Shown here: piece by piece, positions 48,170 to 57,565 of the stretch
Numbering within the stretch: position 1 is the first letter of the stretch
Layout of the letters: every line of letters begins with the position of its first letter
Assembly (NCBI GenBank): GCA_024508675.1
Contig: JANINQ010000001.1
Location: 310,001-374,000 of the forward strand
Length of the DNA: 64,000 nucleotides
Direction: 5' to 3'
Origin: Afipia sp.
GTDB taxonomy: Bacteria; Pseudomonadota; Alphaproteobacteria; Rhizobiales; Xanthobacteraceae
Program-made: the position numbers and the translations under genes
Notes under the pieces: generated by a model
What the model saw: the letters and a program-made list of their open reading frames with translations, nothing else
What the model was told of the DNA's origin: nothing
Databases searched by the model: none

Positions 48170-48793
48170 ATGACACTCACCGCACTGACCATTTTCGCCT
48201 TCGCCATTCTGGTGGCGGCGGCTTCGCCCGGACCGGCGATTGCAGCCATTCTTGCGCGCGTAATCGGGCGCGGCACCGCAGGCGTGCCGGCTTTCATCGG
48301 CGGCATCGTGCTGGGGGACATCACCTGGCTTGCGGTTGCGGTGCTCGGCCTGTCGTTCGTCGCGAGCAGCTTTGAGATGATTTTCGCTGTCATCAAGTAT
48401 GCCGGCGCAGCCTATCTCCTGTTCATCGCCTACAAGCTCTGGACCGCGCCGGCGAAACCGGTCGATCTTGAGGACGTGAGTAATGTCGATGGCCAGCCGC
48501 TGCGCTCGTTTGTCGGCGGGTTGTTGCTGACGCTGGGCAACCCCAAGACCATCGCGTTCTATCTCGCGCTGACGCCGACCCTGATCGATGTCTCGCGGAT
48601 TGATCTTGTCAGCTACGCCGAGCTTGCCGCGATCATCGCGGTGGTGCTGGTGTTCGTGCTCGGCGGTTACGCGCTGGCGGCGGCGCGGGCGCGGAAGGTG
48701 TTTCGCAGCACGCGTGCGATGAAAATGCTCAACCGGATCGGCGGCAGCGTCATGGCAGGCGCTGCGGCGGCCATCGCGACACGGCAGGCATAA
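48170..48793 (+). CDS. LysE/RhtB-family amino-acid exporter
   Basis: 207 residues from ATG 48170. The frame is open back to 48107. About six membrane helices, with the family signature [15 protein letters not shown] near the N-terminus and [13 protein letters not shown]. It exports amino acids or similar metabolites; the substrate is unknown. It sits inside the ruv cluster. Confidence 0.9.
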   Translation: MTLTALTIFAFAILVAAASPGPAIAAILARVIGRGTAGVPAFIGGIVLGDITWLAVAVLGLSFVASSFEMIFAVIKYAGAAYLLFIAYKLWTAPAKPVDLEDVSNVDGQPLRSFVGGLLLTLGNPKTIAFYLALTPTLIDVSRIDLVSYAELAAIIAVVLVFVLGGYALAAARARKVFRSTRAMKMLNRIGGSVMAGAAAAIATRQA

Positions 48794-48795
48794 CA

Positions 48796-49413
48796 GTGAT
48801 TGGGAAACTGAAGGGCCTGATCGACTCCTACAGTGAGGACTATGTCATCCTCGATGTGCAGGGCGTCGGCTATCAGGTGCATTGCTCCGCGCGCACGCTG
48901 CAGGCATTGCCGCAGCCGGGCGAGGCCGCTGTGCTGTCCATCGAGACGTATGTCCGCGAAGACCAGATCAAGCTGTTCGGCTTCCGCACCGATATGGAGC
49001 GCGAATGGTTTCGCCTGTTGCAGACGGTGCAGGGCGTCGGCGCGAAGGTCGCACTCGCGGTGCTCTCGACCTTGCCGCCGTCCGATCTCGCCAATGCCAT
49101 CGCGTTGCGCGACAAGGCTGCGGTGGCGCGCACGCCGGGCGTCGGCCCGAAGGTGGCGGAGCGCATCGTCACCGAATTGAAGGACAAGACGCCGGCTTTC
49201 GCCAGCGTCGATCCGGCGGTGGTGCATCTCTCTGGCGCGCTGGATGACAACCTTGCGCCGCGCCCCGTGGCTGATGCCATTTCCGCGCTGGTCAACCTTG
49301 GCTATGGTCAGCCGCAGGCGGCTGCGGCCATTGCCGCTGCATCGCGCAGCGCAGGTGACAAGGCGGAGACCGCACAGCTTATTCGGCTGGGCCTGAAGGA
49401 ATTGGCGAAGTGA
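48796..49413 (+). CDS. ruvA: Holliday junction DNA helicase subunit RuvA
   Basis: 205 residues with a GTG start. N-terminal OB-fold ([20 protein letters not shown]), tandem HhH motifs ([18 protein letters not shown] and [13 protein letters not shown]) and a C-terminal UBA-like domain. It binds Holliday junctions and loads RuvB. Confidence 0.95.
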   Translation: MIGKLKGLIDSYSEDYVILDVQGVGYQVHCSARTLQALPQPGEAAVLSIETYVREDQIKLFGFRTDMEREWFRLLQTVQGVGAKVALAVLSTLPPSDLANAIALRDKAAVARTPGVGPKVAERIVTELKDKTPAFASVDPAVVHLSGALDDNLAPRPVADAISALVNLGYGQPQAAAAIAAASRSAGDKAETAQLIRLGLKELAK

Positions 49414-49928
49414 ATGTCGTCCCGCCGCCGCTTCCGGTGTCTTCGCCTCCATCGCCGTCGCGCGGCAGGCGGATCAGTTGCGCGGTCGCGATCTTTCTGG
49501 TGTTCGTTTTCGTCGGTCCGCCGGTGGGCGCGCTCGCCTTCATGCTGTCTATTGCGTTGATCGGCATGGGATTGAAGGTCGATCTTGCCGGTCTGTCATG
49601 GATCGGTCTGTTCGCGATGATCTACGCCGTGCCATTGAGCTACTTCATCGGCATAGGGCCCGCGGCGGTCGGCGGCCTGGTGGTGGGAATCCGGCAGGCG
49701 TTCTATGGGTCCATCAGATGGCCGGTTGCTATGCTGATCGGGCTCGGCATTGGCATCGGCGTGATGATCCTGTCCGGCAAATCGATGCCGCCCGGGCTGA
49801 CCGATACCGAGCATCCCGATTATCTGCCCGTGATGGTGATCACCTGCTTCATCGCAACCATGGTATGCTGGGCGATCGTCCGCACCTGGCATTTCGGGCC
49901 ACAGGGCCGAGCTGAAGCGATCGCATGA
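49410..49928 (+). CDS. Hypothetical membrane protein
   Basis: 172 residues with a GTG start overlapping the ruvA stop by 4 bases. Four predicted membrane helices after a Pro-rich N-terminus. No family recognised. It overlaps the start of ruvB by 4 bases, so it is coupled into the ruvAB transcript. Confidence 0.72.
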   Translation: MNVVPPPLPVSSPPSPSRGRRISCAVAIFLVFVFVGPPVGALAFMLSIALIGMGLKVDLAGLSWIGLFAMIYAVPLSYFIGIGPAAVGGLVVGIRQAFYGSIRWPVAMLIGLGIGIGVMILSGKSMPPGLTDTEHPDYLPVMVITCFIATMVCWAIVRTWHFGPQGRAEAIA

Positions 49929-50968
49929 CCGACACATCCCGCATTGTCACGCCCGAGCGACGCGCCGACGATATTGGCGACACTTCGCTGCGTCCGCAGA
50001 ACCTGTCGGAATTCGTCGGGCAGGCGCAGGCTCGCGCCAATCTCCAGATCTTCATCGATGCCGCGCGCAAGCGCAGCGAGGCGCTCGATCACGTGCTGTT
50101 TGTCGGCCCGCCCGGTCTCGGCAAGACCACGCTGGCGCAGATCGTTGCGCGCGAGCTTGGCGTAGGCTTCCGCGCGACCTCCGGTCCGGTAATCGCCAAG
50201 GCGGGCGATCTCGCCGCGCTGCTGACCAATCTCGAAGAACGCGATGTGCTGTTCATCGACGAAATCCATCGCCTCAGTCCGCAGGTAGAGGAGGTGCTCT
50301 ATCCCGCGATGGAGGATTTCCAGCTCGACCTCATCATCGGTGAGGGGCCTGCGGCCCGTTCGGTGAAGATCGATCTCGCCAAATTCACATTGGTGGGCGC
50401 GACCACCCGCGCAGGTCTCTTGACCAACCCGCTGCGCGATCGTTTCGGCATTCCGGTGCGGCTGAATTTCTACACCGAGGACGAATTGGAAAAGATCGTC
50501 ACCCGCGGCGCGCGTGTGCTGGGCATTGGTATGACACCGGATGGTGCCAACGAGATCGCACGCCGTGCGCGCGGTACGCCGCGCATCGCGGGACGTCTCC
50601 TGCGCCGCGTTCGCGACTTCGCAGAAGCAGCCGATGCCAGCGCCATCGACCGCAAGATCGCGGACAATGCGCTTGGAGCATTGGAAGTGGACAAGGCGGG
50701 CCTCGATGCGATGGACCGCCGTTATCTGACGACGATTGCGCTGAACTATGGTGGCGGCCCGGTGGGTGTCGAGACCATGGCGGCTGCGCTGTCCGAGCCG
50801 CGCGATGCCATTGAGGATATCATCGAGCCGTATCTGATCCAGTGCGGCTACTTGCAGCGCACGCCGCGCGGGCGGCTTCTGACCTCGCATGCGTTCCGGC
50901 ATCTCGGTCTCGCCGAGCCATCGCGTGATCCGGCGCAATTCGGCATGTTCGACCGCGACGAAGACTGA
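49925..50968 (+). CDS. ruvB: Holliday junction DNA helicase RuvB
   Basis: 347 residues. Walker [13 protein letters not shown], Walker [28 protein letters not shown] and a C-terminal winged helix (RTPRGRLLT). Hexameric AAA+ motor for branch migration with RuvA. Confidence 0.97.
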   Translation: MTDTSRIVTPERRADDIGDTSLRPQNLSEFVGQAQARANLQIFIDAARKRSEALDHVLFVGPPGLGKTTLAQIVARELGVGFRATSGPVIAKAGDLAALLTNLEERDVLFIDEIHRLSPQVEEVLYPAMEDFQLDLIIGEGPAARSVKIDLAKFTLVGATTRAGLLTNPLRDRFGIPVRLNFYTEDELEKIVTRGARVLGIGMTPDGANEIARRARGTPRIAGRLLRRVRDFAEAADASAIDRKIADNALGALEVDKAGLDAMDRRYLTTIALNYGGGPVGVETMAAALSEPRDAIEDIIEPYLIQCGYLQRTPRGRLLTSHAFRHLGLAEPSRDPAQFGMFDRDED

Positions 50969-50981
50969 ACAGGATTCCAGG

Positions 50982-51425
50982 ATGCTCGACGGATCGATCC
51001 GCGACGGCAAACACGTCATGCAGGTGCGTGTCTATTATGAAGACACCGACTTCACCGGCATCGTCTATCACGCCAACTACCTGCGCTTCATGGAGCGCGG
51101 CCGAACCAATTATCTGCGGCTGCTCGGCGCTGACCAGCGCGCGCTGTTCGCGGAAGCCGAGAACGAGGCGCCGGGCTTTGCCTTTGTGGTGCGCGCTATG
51201 CAGATCGAATATCTCAAGCCCGCGCGGATGGACGACATTCTCGATGTCGTCACCGTGCCGGTGGAAGTGAGGGGTGCGTCGATCACGCTCGGGCAGGAAG
51301 TCCGCCGCGGCGACGACGTGCTGATCGAGGCGAAGGTCAAGGTCGCGTTCGTGTCCGGTGGCCGCGCCCGTCCGATCCCGAAGGCGCTGCGCATCGCCAT
51401 GAAGGCCGATCAGAACGCGACCTGA
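50982..51425 (+). CDS. ybgC: Acyl-CoA thioesterase YbgC (tol-pal associated)
   Basis: 147 residues from ATG 50982 ([14 protein letters not shown]). The hotdog-fold 4HBT motif [19 protein letters not shown] carries the catalytic Asp. In related genomes ybgC precedes tolQ; here tolQ begins 9.1 kb further on. Confidence 0.92.
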   Translation: MLDGSIRDGKHVMQVRVYYEDTDFTGIVYHANYLRFMERGRTNYLRLLGADQRALFAEAENEAPGFAFVVRAMQIEYLKPARMDDILDVVTVPVEVRGASITLGQEVRRGDDVLIEAKVKVAFVSGGRARPIPKALRIAMKADQNAT

Positions 51426-51435
51426 ATCTTCCTGC

Positions 51436-51480
51436 TTGACGCTCTGTACCGATTGGTACAGTCTTGTACCTATCGGTACA
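51436..51480 (+). promoter_or_regulatory. Promoter with tandem TetR operator candidates
   Basis: TTGACG starts at 51436. Two near-identical palindromes follow: TGTACCGATTGGTACA (51445-51460) and TGTACCTATCGGTACA (51465-51480), 20 bases centre to centre, on the same helical face. They lie before the DUF1348-tetR pair and overlap the likely promoter. The regulator is probably the TetR protein encoded at 51985-52545. Confidence 0.65.
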
Positions 51481-51495
51481 AACAGGAGCTGCGTC

Positions 51496-51963
51496 ATGTC
51501 CCGTCCGCCGTTGCCGCCATTTACCAGAGAGACCGCTGCGCAAAAGGCGCGCATGGCGGAAGACGCCTGGAATTCCCGCGATCCGGTCAAGGTGTCGCTG
51601 GCCTATACCGAGGACAGCATCTGGCGGAATCGCTCCGAATTCTTTCAGGGCCGCGAGGCCATCGTCGAATTCCTCACCCGCAAGTGGGCGAAGGAGCACG
51701 AGTACCGGCTGATCAAGGACCTGTGGGCGTTCGACGGCAACTTCATCGCTGTGCGTTTCCAGTATGAATGGCATGACGATGCCGGGCAGTGGTTCCGTTC
51801 CTACGGCAACGAACAGTGGGAATTCGACGCGCACGGCTTGATGAAGCGCCGCGAAGCCAGCATCAACGATGTCGCGATCAAGGACAGCGAGCGCCGCTTT
51901 CACTGGACCGCGCCGGGTCCGCGGCCGGCGGATGTGCCGGGTCTGGCGCCGGTTCCGAAGTGA
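51496..51963 (+). CDS. DUF1348 (NTF2-like) protein
   Basis: 155 residues from ATG 51496 with AGGAGC upstream. SnoaL/NTF2-like cone fold with [20 protein letters not shown] and [18 protein letters not shown]. Small enzyme or ligand-binding protein of unknown substrate. Expected to be controlled by the palindromes upstream together with the TetR gene 21 bases downstream. Confidence 0.85.
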   Translation: MSRPPLPPFTRETAAQKARMAEDAWNSRDPVKVSLAYTEDSIWRNRSEFFQGREAIVEFLTRKWAKEHEYRLIKDLWAFDGNFIAVRFQYEWHDDAGQWFRSYGNEQWEFDAHGLMKRREASINDVAIKDSERRFHWTAPGPRPADVPGLAPVPK

Positions 51964-51984
51964 GCCTGCTTCAAAAGGATTGAT

Positions 51985-52545
51985 ATGGCGAAACGGGAGA
52001 CCGCGCGCGACGATCTTCTGGCTGCTCTGGCCGAGGTGTTTCGCGCGCACGGTTATGAGGGCGCGACTCTCTCGCTAATTTCGGAAGCCACCGGTTTTGG
52101 CAAGGGCAGCCTCTATAATTTCTTTCCCGGTGGCAAAGAGCAGATGGCGAATGAGGTGCTCGCCGCCATCGACTGCTGGTTCAATGAGAAGATTTACACG
52201 CCGCTGCGCACTGCATCCGATCCCGCAAAGGGAATCGTGGAGATGTATGCTGCAACTAGCGACTACTTCCGCTCAGGCCAGCGGGTCTGCCTTGTCGGTG
52301 TGGTCGCGCTCGGCGCCTCGCGCGATCTGTTCTCCGGGAAAGTGAAGGTTTATTTCGCCGGATGGGTCGATGCGCTTGCCGCAGCGCTGCGGCGTCTCGG
52401 CGATGGCACGGCGGAAGCACGCCGCAAGGCGGAGCAGGCGGTGCTTGAAATCCAGGGTGCGCTGGTGCTCGCCCGCGCGTTCGATGACCCAAAGGTGTTT
52501 TCGCGTGCGCTGAAAGAATCGGAGCGCAGGTTGCTTGCAACATAG
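51985..52545 (+). CDS. TetR/AcrR-family regulator
   Basis: 186 residues. The HTH is residues 8-52 (DDLLAALAEVFRAHGYEG, then ISEATGFGKGSLYNFFPGG). The C-terminal ligand domain is of YxaF/LmrA type. Probably represses its own operon through the TGTACC..GGTACA boxes. Confidence 0.88.
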   Translation: MAKRETARDDLLAALAEVFRAHGYEGATLSLISEATGFGKGSLYNFFPGGKEQMANEVLAAIDCWFNEKIYTPLRTASDPAKGIVEMYAATSDYFRSGQRVCLVGVVALGASRDLFSGKVKVYFAGWVDALAAALRRLGDGTAEARRKAEQAVLEIQGALVLARAFDDPKVFSRALKESERRLLAT

Positions 52546-52548
52546 CCG

Positions 52549-52639
52549 GTCATTCCGGGGCGCGCATAGCGCGAGCCCGGAATCCAGCAGAGCTCATCGA
52601 GATTCCGGATCAACACGCAAGCGCGTTGTCCGGAATGAC
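52549..52639. repeat. Dispersed palindromic repeat, family B, copy 2
   Basis: Ends GTCATTCCGG and CCGGAATGAC, with internal CCGGAATCCAGC and GAGATTCCGGATC. It lies between convergent tetR and gst genes. Confidence 0.8.
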
Positions 52640-52650
52640 GAAGAGGCCTT

Positions 52651-53295
52651 CTATGCAGCTGCCTTGTGGCGCGCGATCTCGGCCTTGTAGAGTTCGAACT
52701 CCTCGGCCAGCGCCTTCGTCACGCTCGGGCGTGTCTTGAAGCGCGCCAGATAATCGCTGATCGCCGGCCATTTCTTGAGATCGATCTGAGGCGTCCCCAT
52801 GCTCCAGTTCAGCACGGTGCCGAGATAGGCGTCCGCCACGCTGAAATGATCGAGCAGGAACTCGCGGCCTTCGAGATAGCTGTTGAGATAGTCGAGCCGG
52901 GAAAGCCCCTTGGCGAGCGTGTAGGCGTGCACGTCGGCGGGCGCTTTGCGGTCCAGCAGGGTGACGAACAGGCCCTTGTGCAGTTCGGTGCCGATGAAAC
53001 ACAGCCACTGATGCAGCCGGCTGCGCTCGATGCCTGCGCTTGTGCCCAACCCGGCTTCAGGAAAGCGATCCGCGACATACTGGAGAATGGCGGCGTTCTC
53101 GGTGAGGACGAGGCCATCTTCGGTGCTGACGGTCGGCACGAGGCCGAGCGGATTCACGCTGCGAAAATCCGAATTGTCCTGCAGCACCTTCTTCGACTTC
53201 GGATCGACCTCGAGATAGCGCGCATCAGCGTCGGCTTCATAGAGCGCGATGCGGGTTGCCATCGAACAGGCGAGCGGGGAAAAGTAGAGGTCCAT
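52651..53295 (-). CDS. Glutathione S-transferase
   Basis: 214 residues. N-terminal thioredoxin-like domain (LYFSPLACSMATRIALYE, then NPLGLVPTV and LTENAAILQYVAD) and C-terminal helical domain. Conjugates glutathione to electrophiles or acts as peroxidase; subclass (beta/theta-like) uncertain. Divergent from a TetR gene with a shared palindrome between them. Confidence 0.9.
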   Translation of the reverse strand: MDLYFSPLACSMATRIALYEADADARYLEVDPKSKKVLQDNSDFRSVNPLGLVPTVSTEDGLVLTENAAILQYVADRFPEAGLGTSAGIERSRLHQWLCFIGTELHKGLFVTLLDRKAPADVHAYTLAKGLSRLDYLNSYLEGREFLLDHFSVADAYLGTVLNWSMGTPQIDLKKWPAISDYLARFKTRPSVTKALAEEFELYKAEIARHKAAA

Positions 53296-53345
53296 GATGC
53301 GTCTCCGTGGCTTGGAACCGGGGCGTTCTTGATTTTTATACCGTT

Positions 53346-53364
53346 CCGCATAAATTAAATGCGG
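53346..53364. promoter_or_regulatory. Palindromic operator candidate between gst and tetR
   Basis: CCGCAT-AAATTAA-ATGCGG, a perfect 6-base inverted repeat with an AT-rich centre, in the 89-base divergent gap. Probable binding site of the TetR protein encoded at 53385. Confidence 0.55.
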
Positions 53365-53384
53365 TCAAGAGAATTATTTGCAAT

Positions 53385-54038
53385 ATGGTACAAAAAAAGA
53401 AAAATCCGCCTAAAGCTGCGGCTGATGCGCCGAAAAAGCGCGGACGTCCGCGCGCCTTCGAGCCGGATGTCGCGCTGGCCAAGGCGATGGACACATTTCG
53501 GGACGGGGGGTTTGCCGCGACCTCGCTGGACGATCTCAGCGAGGCGATGGGCATCAATAGGCCGAGTCTCTACGGGACCTTTGGAGACAAGCGGGAGCTG
53601 TTTCTGAAAGCCTATGAGCGCTATCGCGCTGAGATGGCGGCGAAGTTCGCCCACGCTTTCGATCCGAAGCTGACCCTGCGGCAGATGCTGGAAGCGATCT
53701 ACGCCACCGCGCTGGATGTGTATCTCGCAGGCGAGAATGGCCCGCGCGGCTGCTTCACGGTGATGACGGCAACGTCGGAAGCGATGGCCGATCCGGAAAT
53801 CCGCCCGCTGGTGCAGAAGGCGCTCGGCTCGACCCAGCGCACGCTCGCCAGACGCTTTCAGGCGGCGGTGGAAACCGGCGAACTGCCGCCCACCGCGAAT
53901 GTTCAGGTGCTCTCCCAGATCGCCGCCTCAACGGTCGAGGCGCTGGCGATCCGCTCCCGCGCCCGCGTGCCGCGCGCGGAACTGGAAGCCATCGCCAAGG
54001 GCACGGTCGAGCTGATCTGCGGCCCGCCGCAGAGGTAA
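53385..54038 (+). CDS. TetR/AcrR-family regulator
   Basis: 217 residues from ATG 53385. A Lys/Arg-rich N-terminus (KKRGRPRAF) precedes the HTH (GFAATSLDDLSEAMGINRPSL). The C-terminal TetR_C segment resembles that of regulators of reductases and GSTs. The frame is open back to 53307 without a better start. Divergent from gst, its probable target. Confidence 0.88.
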   Translation: MVQKKKNPPKAAADAPKKRGRPRAFEPDVALAKAMDTFRDGGFAATSLDDLSEAMGINRPSLYGTFGDKRELFLKAYERYRAEMAAKFAHAFDPKLTLRQMLEAIYATALDVYLAGENGPRGCFTVMTATSEAMADPEIRPLVQKALGSTQRTLARRFQAAVETGELPPTANVQVLSQIAASTVEALAIRSRARVPRAELEAIAKGTVELICGPPQR

Positions 54039-54062
54039 TGGCTTGGTGACGGCGGCAAGCAA

Positions 54063-54087
54063 CTCATGTAAAATGACTTTACATGAG
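54063..54087 (+). promoter_or_regulatory. Palindromic operator candidate upstream of tetR (54100)
   Basis: CTCATGTAAA and TTTACATGAG are perfect 10-base inverted repeats separated by ATGAC. They lie 12 bases before the TetR ATG. The same ATGTAAA/TTTACAT half-sites recur upstream of the DUF2852 gene. Confidence 0.65.
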
Positions 54088-54099
54088 TAAGAACCCGAC

Positions 54100-54780
54100 A
54101 TGAGCTGGCACAAGAACCGCGGCCGCCGCGAAGGCGGGTACCATCATGGCAATCTGAAGGAAGCGCTGGTGCAGGCCGCGCTCGACCTGATTGCCGACAA
54201 GGGGCCGGCAGGTTTCACCTTTGCGGAAGCGGCGCGGTCTGCCGGTGTCAGTCCGGCTGCGCCCTATCGCCATTTCCGCGATCGCGACGAACTGCTGGCC
54301 AGCGTTGCGCAGCAGGGTTTCGAGCAGTTTGAGGCGCAACTGTCTGCGGCGTGGGACGACGGCCGTCCCGATACGCCGACGGCGTTTCAGCGTATCGGCA
54401 AGGCCTATCTCGCCTTCGCGCGCGAGAATCCCGCTTATTACTCGGCGATGTTCGAATCCGGCGTTCCGGTCGAAACCAATCCAGCTTTGTTGCTGGCGGG
54501 CGAGCGCGCTTTCGCGGTGATCCGCGCAGCGTCCGAACGGCTGGTGGCGATGGCGCCTCCCGGTGTGCCGCGTCCGCCGGCGATGATGATGGCGCTCCAC
54601 ATCTGGTCGATGTCGCATGGCATTGCCTCGCTGTTCGGGCGGGGCGATGCGGCGCGGCGCAAGCTTCCGATGTCGCCGGAAGACCTGCTCGAGGCAGGCG
54701 TGCTGATCTATCTGAAGGGTCTGGGGTTCCCGACCGACCAGCATCAGCATCATCGGCCGCCGGAACCTCCGCGAAAATAA
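54100..54780 (+). CDS. TetR/AcrR-family regulator
   Basis: 226 residues. The N-terminus YHHGNLKEALVQAALDLI and the HTH EAARSAGVSPAAPYRHF are typical of the WHG/TetR_C_33-type branch. A C-terminal His/Pro tail is present. It probably binds the ATGTAAA palindromes before itself and before DUF2852, 102 bases downstream. Expression conditions are unknown. Confidence 0.88.
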   Translation: MSWHKNRGRREGGYHHGNLKEALVQAALDLIADKGPAGFTFAEAARSAGVSPAAPYRHFRDRDELLASVAQQGFEQFEAQLSAAWDDGRPDTPTAFQRIGKAYLAFARENPAYYSAMFESGVPVETNPALLLAGERAFAVIRAASERLVAMAPPGVPRPPAMMMALHIWSMSHGIASLFGRGDAARRKLPMSPEDLLEAGVLIYLKGLGFPTDQHQHHRPPEPPRK

Positions 54781-54806
54781 TCTGCCCGCTGCGGCAACCG
54801 CTCCGC

Positions 54807-54852
54807 TTGACAAAAACCCTGCTTGGTCTATTTATGTAAATGTTATTTACAT
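54807..54852 (+). promoter_or_regulatory. Promoter and operator of the DUF2852 gene
   Basis: TTGACA (54807-54812) and TATTTA (54829-54834), 16 bases apart, form a good sigma-70 promoter. A palindrome ATGTAAAT-GTT-ATTTACAT (54834-54852) covers the transcription start. It shares half-sites with the palindrome at 54063. Confidence 0.68.
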
Positions 54853-54882
54853 TCACGGAAGCGTGAGAACTGGAGGACGCCC

Positions 54883-55389
54883 ATGGCGAACACAAGCGCC
54901 AACACTGCACGCCTCGACCGCTGGGGCCGCCCGGACTGGGCGGAACCGCGCCACGACAGTTACGACTCGCGGCACGACTGGCAGCCGCGGTTTCATCCGG
55001 GACGGATCATCCTGATCGTTGCCGGTTTCATCATCTGGTGGCCGCTGGGTCTGGCCGCTCTCGCTTACTCACTCTGGAGCAGAAACATGGGTTGCTGGTC
55101 TCACGATCGTCACGGCCGCTGGGCCGACAAGATGGAACGCATGCAGTGGAAGATGGAGCGGATGCGCAGCCGGATGGAAGGCCGCGGTTTCTATGCCCCG
55201 TCGAGCGGCAACCGCGCTTTCGACGAATACCGCATGGAGACGCTGCGCCGTCTCGAGGAAGAGCAGACCGAGTTCAAGGATTTCCTCGATCGCCTGCGTC
55301 ACGCCAAGGACAAGGAAGAGTTCGACGCCTTCATGGCGCAGCACAAGCAGCGCCCGACGCCGCCGAACGATCAGCCTTCGCAGGGCTAA
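54883..55389 (+). CDS. DUF2852 membrane protein
   Basis: 168 residues from ATG 54883 with TGGAGG upstream. A single membrane helix at about residues 42-66, and then a Met/Arg/Glu-rich helical coil (WADKMERMQWKMERMRSRME) and FLDRLRHAKDKEEFDAFM. Common in Rhizobiales; function unknown. Under the promoter/operator just upstream. Confidence 0.85.
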   Translation: MANTSANTARLDRWGRPDWAEPRHDSYDSRHDWQPRFHPGRIILIVAGFIIWWPLGLAALAYSLWSRNMGCWSHDRHGRWADKMERMQWKMERMRSRMEGRGFYAPSSGNRAFDEYRMETLRRLEEEQTEFKDFLDRLRHAKDKEEFDAFMAQHKQRPTPPNDQPSQG

Positions 55390-55422
55390 AGGCAGCCCCG
55401 GCTTTCTGACTGGCTAACGAAG

Positions 55423-55456
55423 CCGCCCACTTCTCGCGAAGTGGGCGGTTTTGTTT
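55423..55456 (+). terminator. Rho-independent terminator after DUF2852
   Basis: CCGCCCACTTC and GAAGTGGGCGG pair around TCGC, followed by TTTTGTTTG. Confidence 0.88.
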
Positions 55457-55468
55457 GTGCGGATTGCT

Positions 55469-55510
55469 GTCATCCCGAGGTACGAGCGAAGCGAGCCTCG
55501 AAGGTTGATG
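55469..55510. repeat. Family C repeat, truncated
   Basis: GTCATCCCGAGG, then TACGAGCGAAGCGAGCCTCG. Only the left arm is recognised; the matching right arm is not present. Confidence 0.6.
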
Positions 55511-55649
55511 CAGCATCCACTGATCCATTGTGAGGCTTTCGTATTCGGGAAATCTGATATTTGAACTTTCAAATAGTCAGTCGCGTTTGCCTTACGCGAA
55601 TGTTCCGGTTGCTGAGCCGATCGAGGATAGGACTCTGAAACCCTTGACC

Positions 55650-56114
55650 ATGCGATTTCTCATTCCGGCGATAGGCGGCTGCAATTGCGGCAGGCTTCGA
55701 TACCGCATCACAAGAGAGCCGCTGACGGCATATATTTGTCACTGCCATTTATGTCAGAAGCGAACCGGAAGTGCGTTTAGTATGTCCGTTGTTTGCCGGG
55801 CGGATAGCTTTCATCTTGAAAAAGGTGAGCCGGTAAGCACCTTTCGCATCCTGGCGAACGGCTCAAAGAATTACTCTTCCGTTTGTGCAGATTGTCATTC
55901 CCGCCTTTGCACGAGGCAGGACGGTTCGCCGACAATCAATGTCCGGGCGGGAACGCTGGACGACACCAGCCGCATCCGTCCTGTTGGCCAAATCTGGACG
56001 AGCAGCGCCCAACCTTGGGCGATAATGCAAGAAGACGGGATTCTAAGTTTCTCCAAACAGCCGGACGATTTCCGACCTTTCATCGAAGCGTGGAAGGCCG
56101 CATATCGAGCGTAA
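55650..56114 (+). CDS. GFA-family (glutathione-dependent formaldehyde-activating type) protein
   Basis: 154 residues from ATG 55650; the frame is open to 55530. Cys residues: Cys11-x-Cys13, Cys30-x-Cys32-x2-Cys35 (CHCHLCQKRTGSAF) and Cys79-x2-Cys82, the zinc sites of the GFA fold. The substrate is not inferable. Base composition is more AT-rich than its neighbours, hinting at acquisition. Confidence 0.82.
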   Translation: MRFLIPAIGGCNCGRLRYRITREPLTAYICHCHLCQKRTGSAFSMSVVCRADSFHLEKGEPVSTFRILANGSKNYSSVCADCHSRLCTRQDGSPTINVRAGTLDDTSRIRPVGQIWTSSAQPWAIMQEDGILSFSKQPDDFRPFIEAWKAAYRA

Positions 56115-56734
56115 CATCTGGATGTCGTGTTCGGGTCATGGCGCTTGATGGCGTTTGCCAGAGGCGTGATTCCAGTTCCACAATCAGAGCCGATGGCAGG
56201 ATCTGTGAACGGACGTGGTGCCGATTGCCAAGAGTTCTTCCATCGCCACATCTTGACATTTCCCTGATCTAGGAATATATTCCATTTGATCCTGCCTACG
56301 AGGGGCGCTTTCTAGAGGCGTCTTGAAAGCGGAGCAGGATGCGGCGCCTGCGCGCACGGTTCGCACCCGTTGCGTCCGGGAGGCTGGGGTCAGCGCCCGG
56401 GCCAACTACGTGGCTCTGCCTTTAATGGCTGGACGTGGACAGGAACGAACGCGGCGAAAGCCGCCGGATCGGGGCGTGAAAGCGTCTGTCCTGTCCCGGA
56501 AGAGCGCTCCCTTCGCCCAAAATCGCTGCTGATGGCGCGCTGTGAGGCGACGCGCTTTCCTCTCGCACAGGGAAGCGAAACAACATCCTTTGCGCCTTTC
56601 GGCGCGCCACGCCCCTCATGAGGCGAGGGGCACAACGACAATTCACCTCGCGCGATGCGCGGGAACGATGAGGCATGCGTAAATGGACTTGGCTGTTTGA
56701 AAGTCGAATCCGAAGCTGCGCTGTTCGTCAACCG
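56115..56734. other. Long intergenic stretch, no gene
   Basis: 620 bases. Only short overlapping frames in several directions, none recognised. GC-rich blocks and near-palindromic parts (GCCCCTCATGAGGCGAGGGGC) suggest repeat remnants. Confidence 0.45.
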
Positions 56735-57418
56735 CTATGGCGGCGATGACAGGGCACTGACGCTCCGCGCCTTCATCTGGAAGCGGATTTCAATCGTGAT
56801 CTTGAGCAGCACGAGAACGATCAGCGGCGCAACAGTTCCGATCGCCTGTGCGACAAACGCGCCGCCCAGGATCGCGACATGCATGATCACAATGCGCTTG
56901 TAGAAGCCGCCCACGATTTCGCCGGTGTCGGTGCTGGCCGGAGCCTTTCCGAACACAAAGCGGTTGACTGCATCGTTGATGAAAATCGCGCCCTGACCGA
57001 CGAACAGCGCCACAAGCGGAATCCATAAATCCCTGCCGATCACGATCAGGCGGATGAAATCCCGCGCGTCGTGAATGCGGCTCGCCCACGGCCCGGCGAA
57101 CAGTGAAAAGATGAAGAGCATGTGCACGGACATGAACAGCCCGGAATGCACGGTGAAGAATCCTGCCAGTGCCAGCGACCCCGCGATGCTGCGGCTGGTT
57201 GCAGACCCCGGATCGCGGGACATCGTTGCCGCCCGGGCGATGGTCCAGAATCCGATGACCGCGGTTTCCAGACAGTAGAGGCATAGCAGGACGAACGTGT
57301 CCCAGCCCCAGAACAGGATTCCCAGCAGCGGGACCAGGTTTGAAAGGATCAGGATCGCGGAGGCCGCCGTGGCGGGTCCGGGCGGGGCACCTCCCGCCGG
57401 GGGGACGAGAGCCGTCAT
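56735..57418 (-). CDS. DUF6498-like membrane protein
   Basis: 227 residues, about five to six membrane helices. It contains [20 protein letters not shown], then [11 protein letters not shown], characteristic of the family as I recall. Function unknown. Divergent from the globin-coupled receptor gene. Confidence 0.7.
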   Translation of the reverse strand: MTALVPPAGGAPPGPATAASAILILSNLVPLLGILFWGWDTFVLLCLYCLETAVIGFWTIARAATMSRDPGSATSRSIAGSLALAGFFTVHSGLFMSVHMLFIFSLFAGPWASRIHDARDFIRLIVIGRDLWIPLVALFVGQGAIFINDAVNRFVFGKAPASTDTGEIVGGFYKRIVIMHVAILGGAFVAQAIGTVAPLIVLVLLKITIEIRFQMKARSVSALSSPP

Positions 57419-57565
57419 GCCTCGCCTTCGGGAAGGAGGACAGCCCCGGGACGTGCCTTTTTGGGACGGTTTGCGATCATTTTACCTTTGTTAAGGTTGT
57501 ATTTGATAAAAATTGCAACCGGGCGGTTCGAAGCTGGCGGGGGCGCCGGCCAACAGGAGCGAGCG

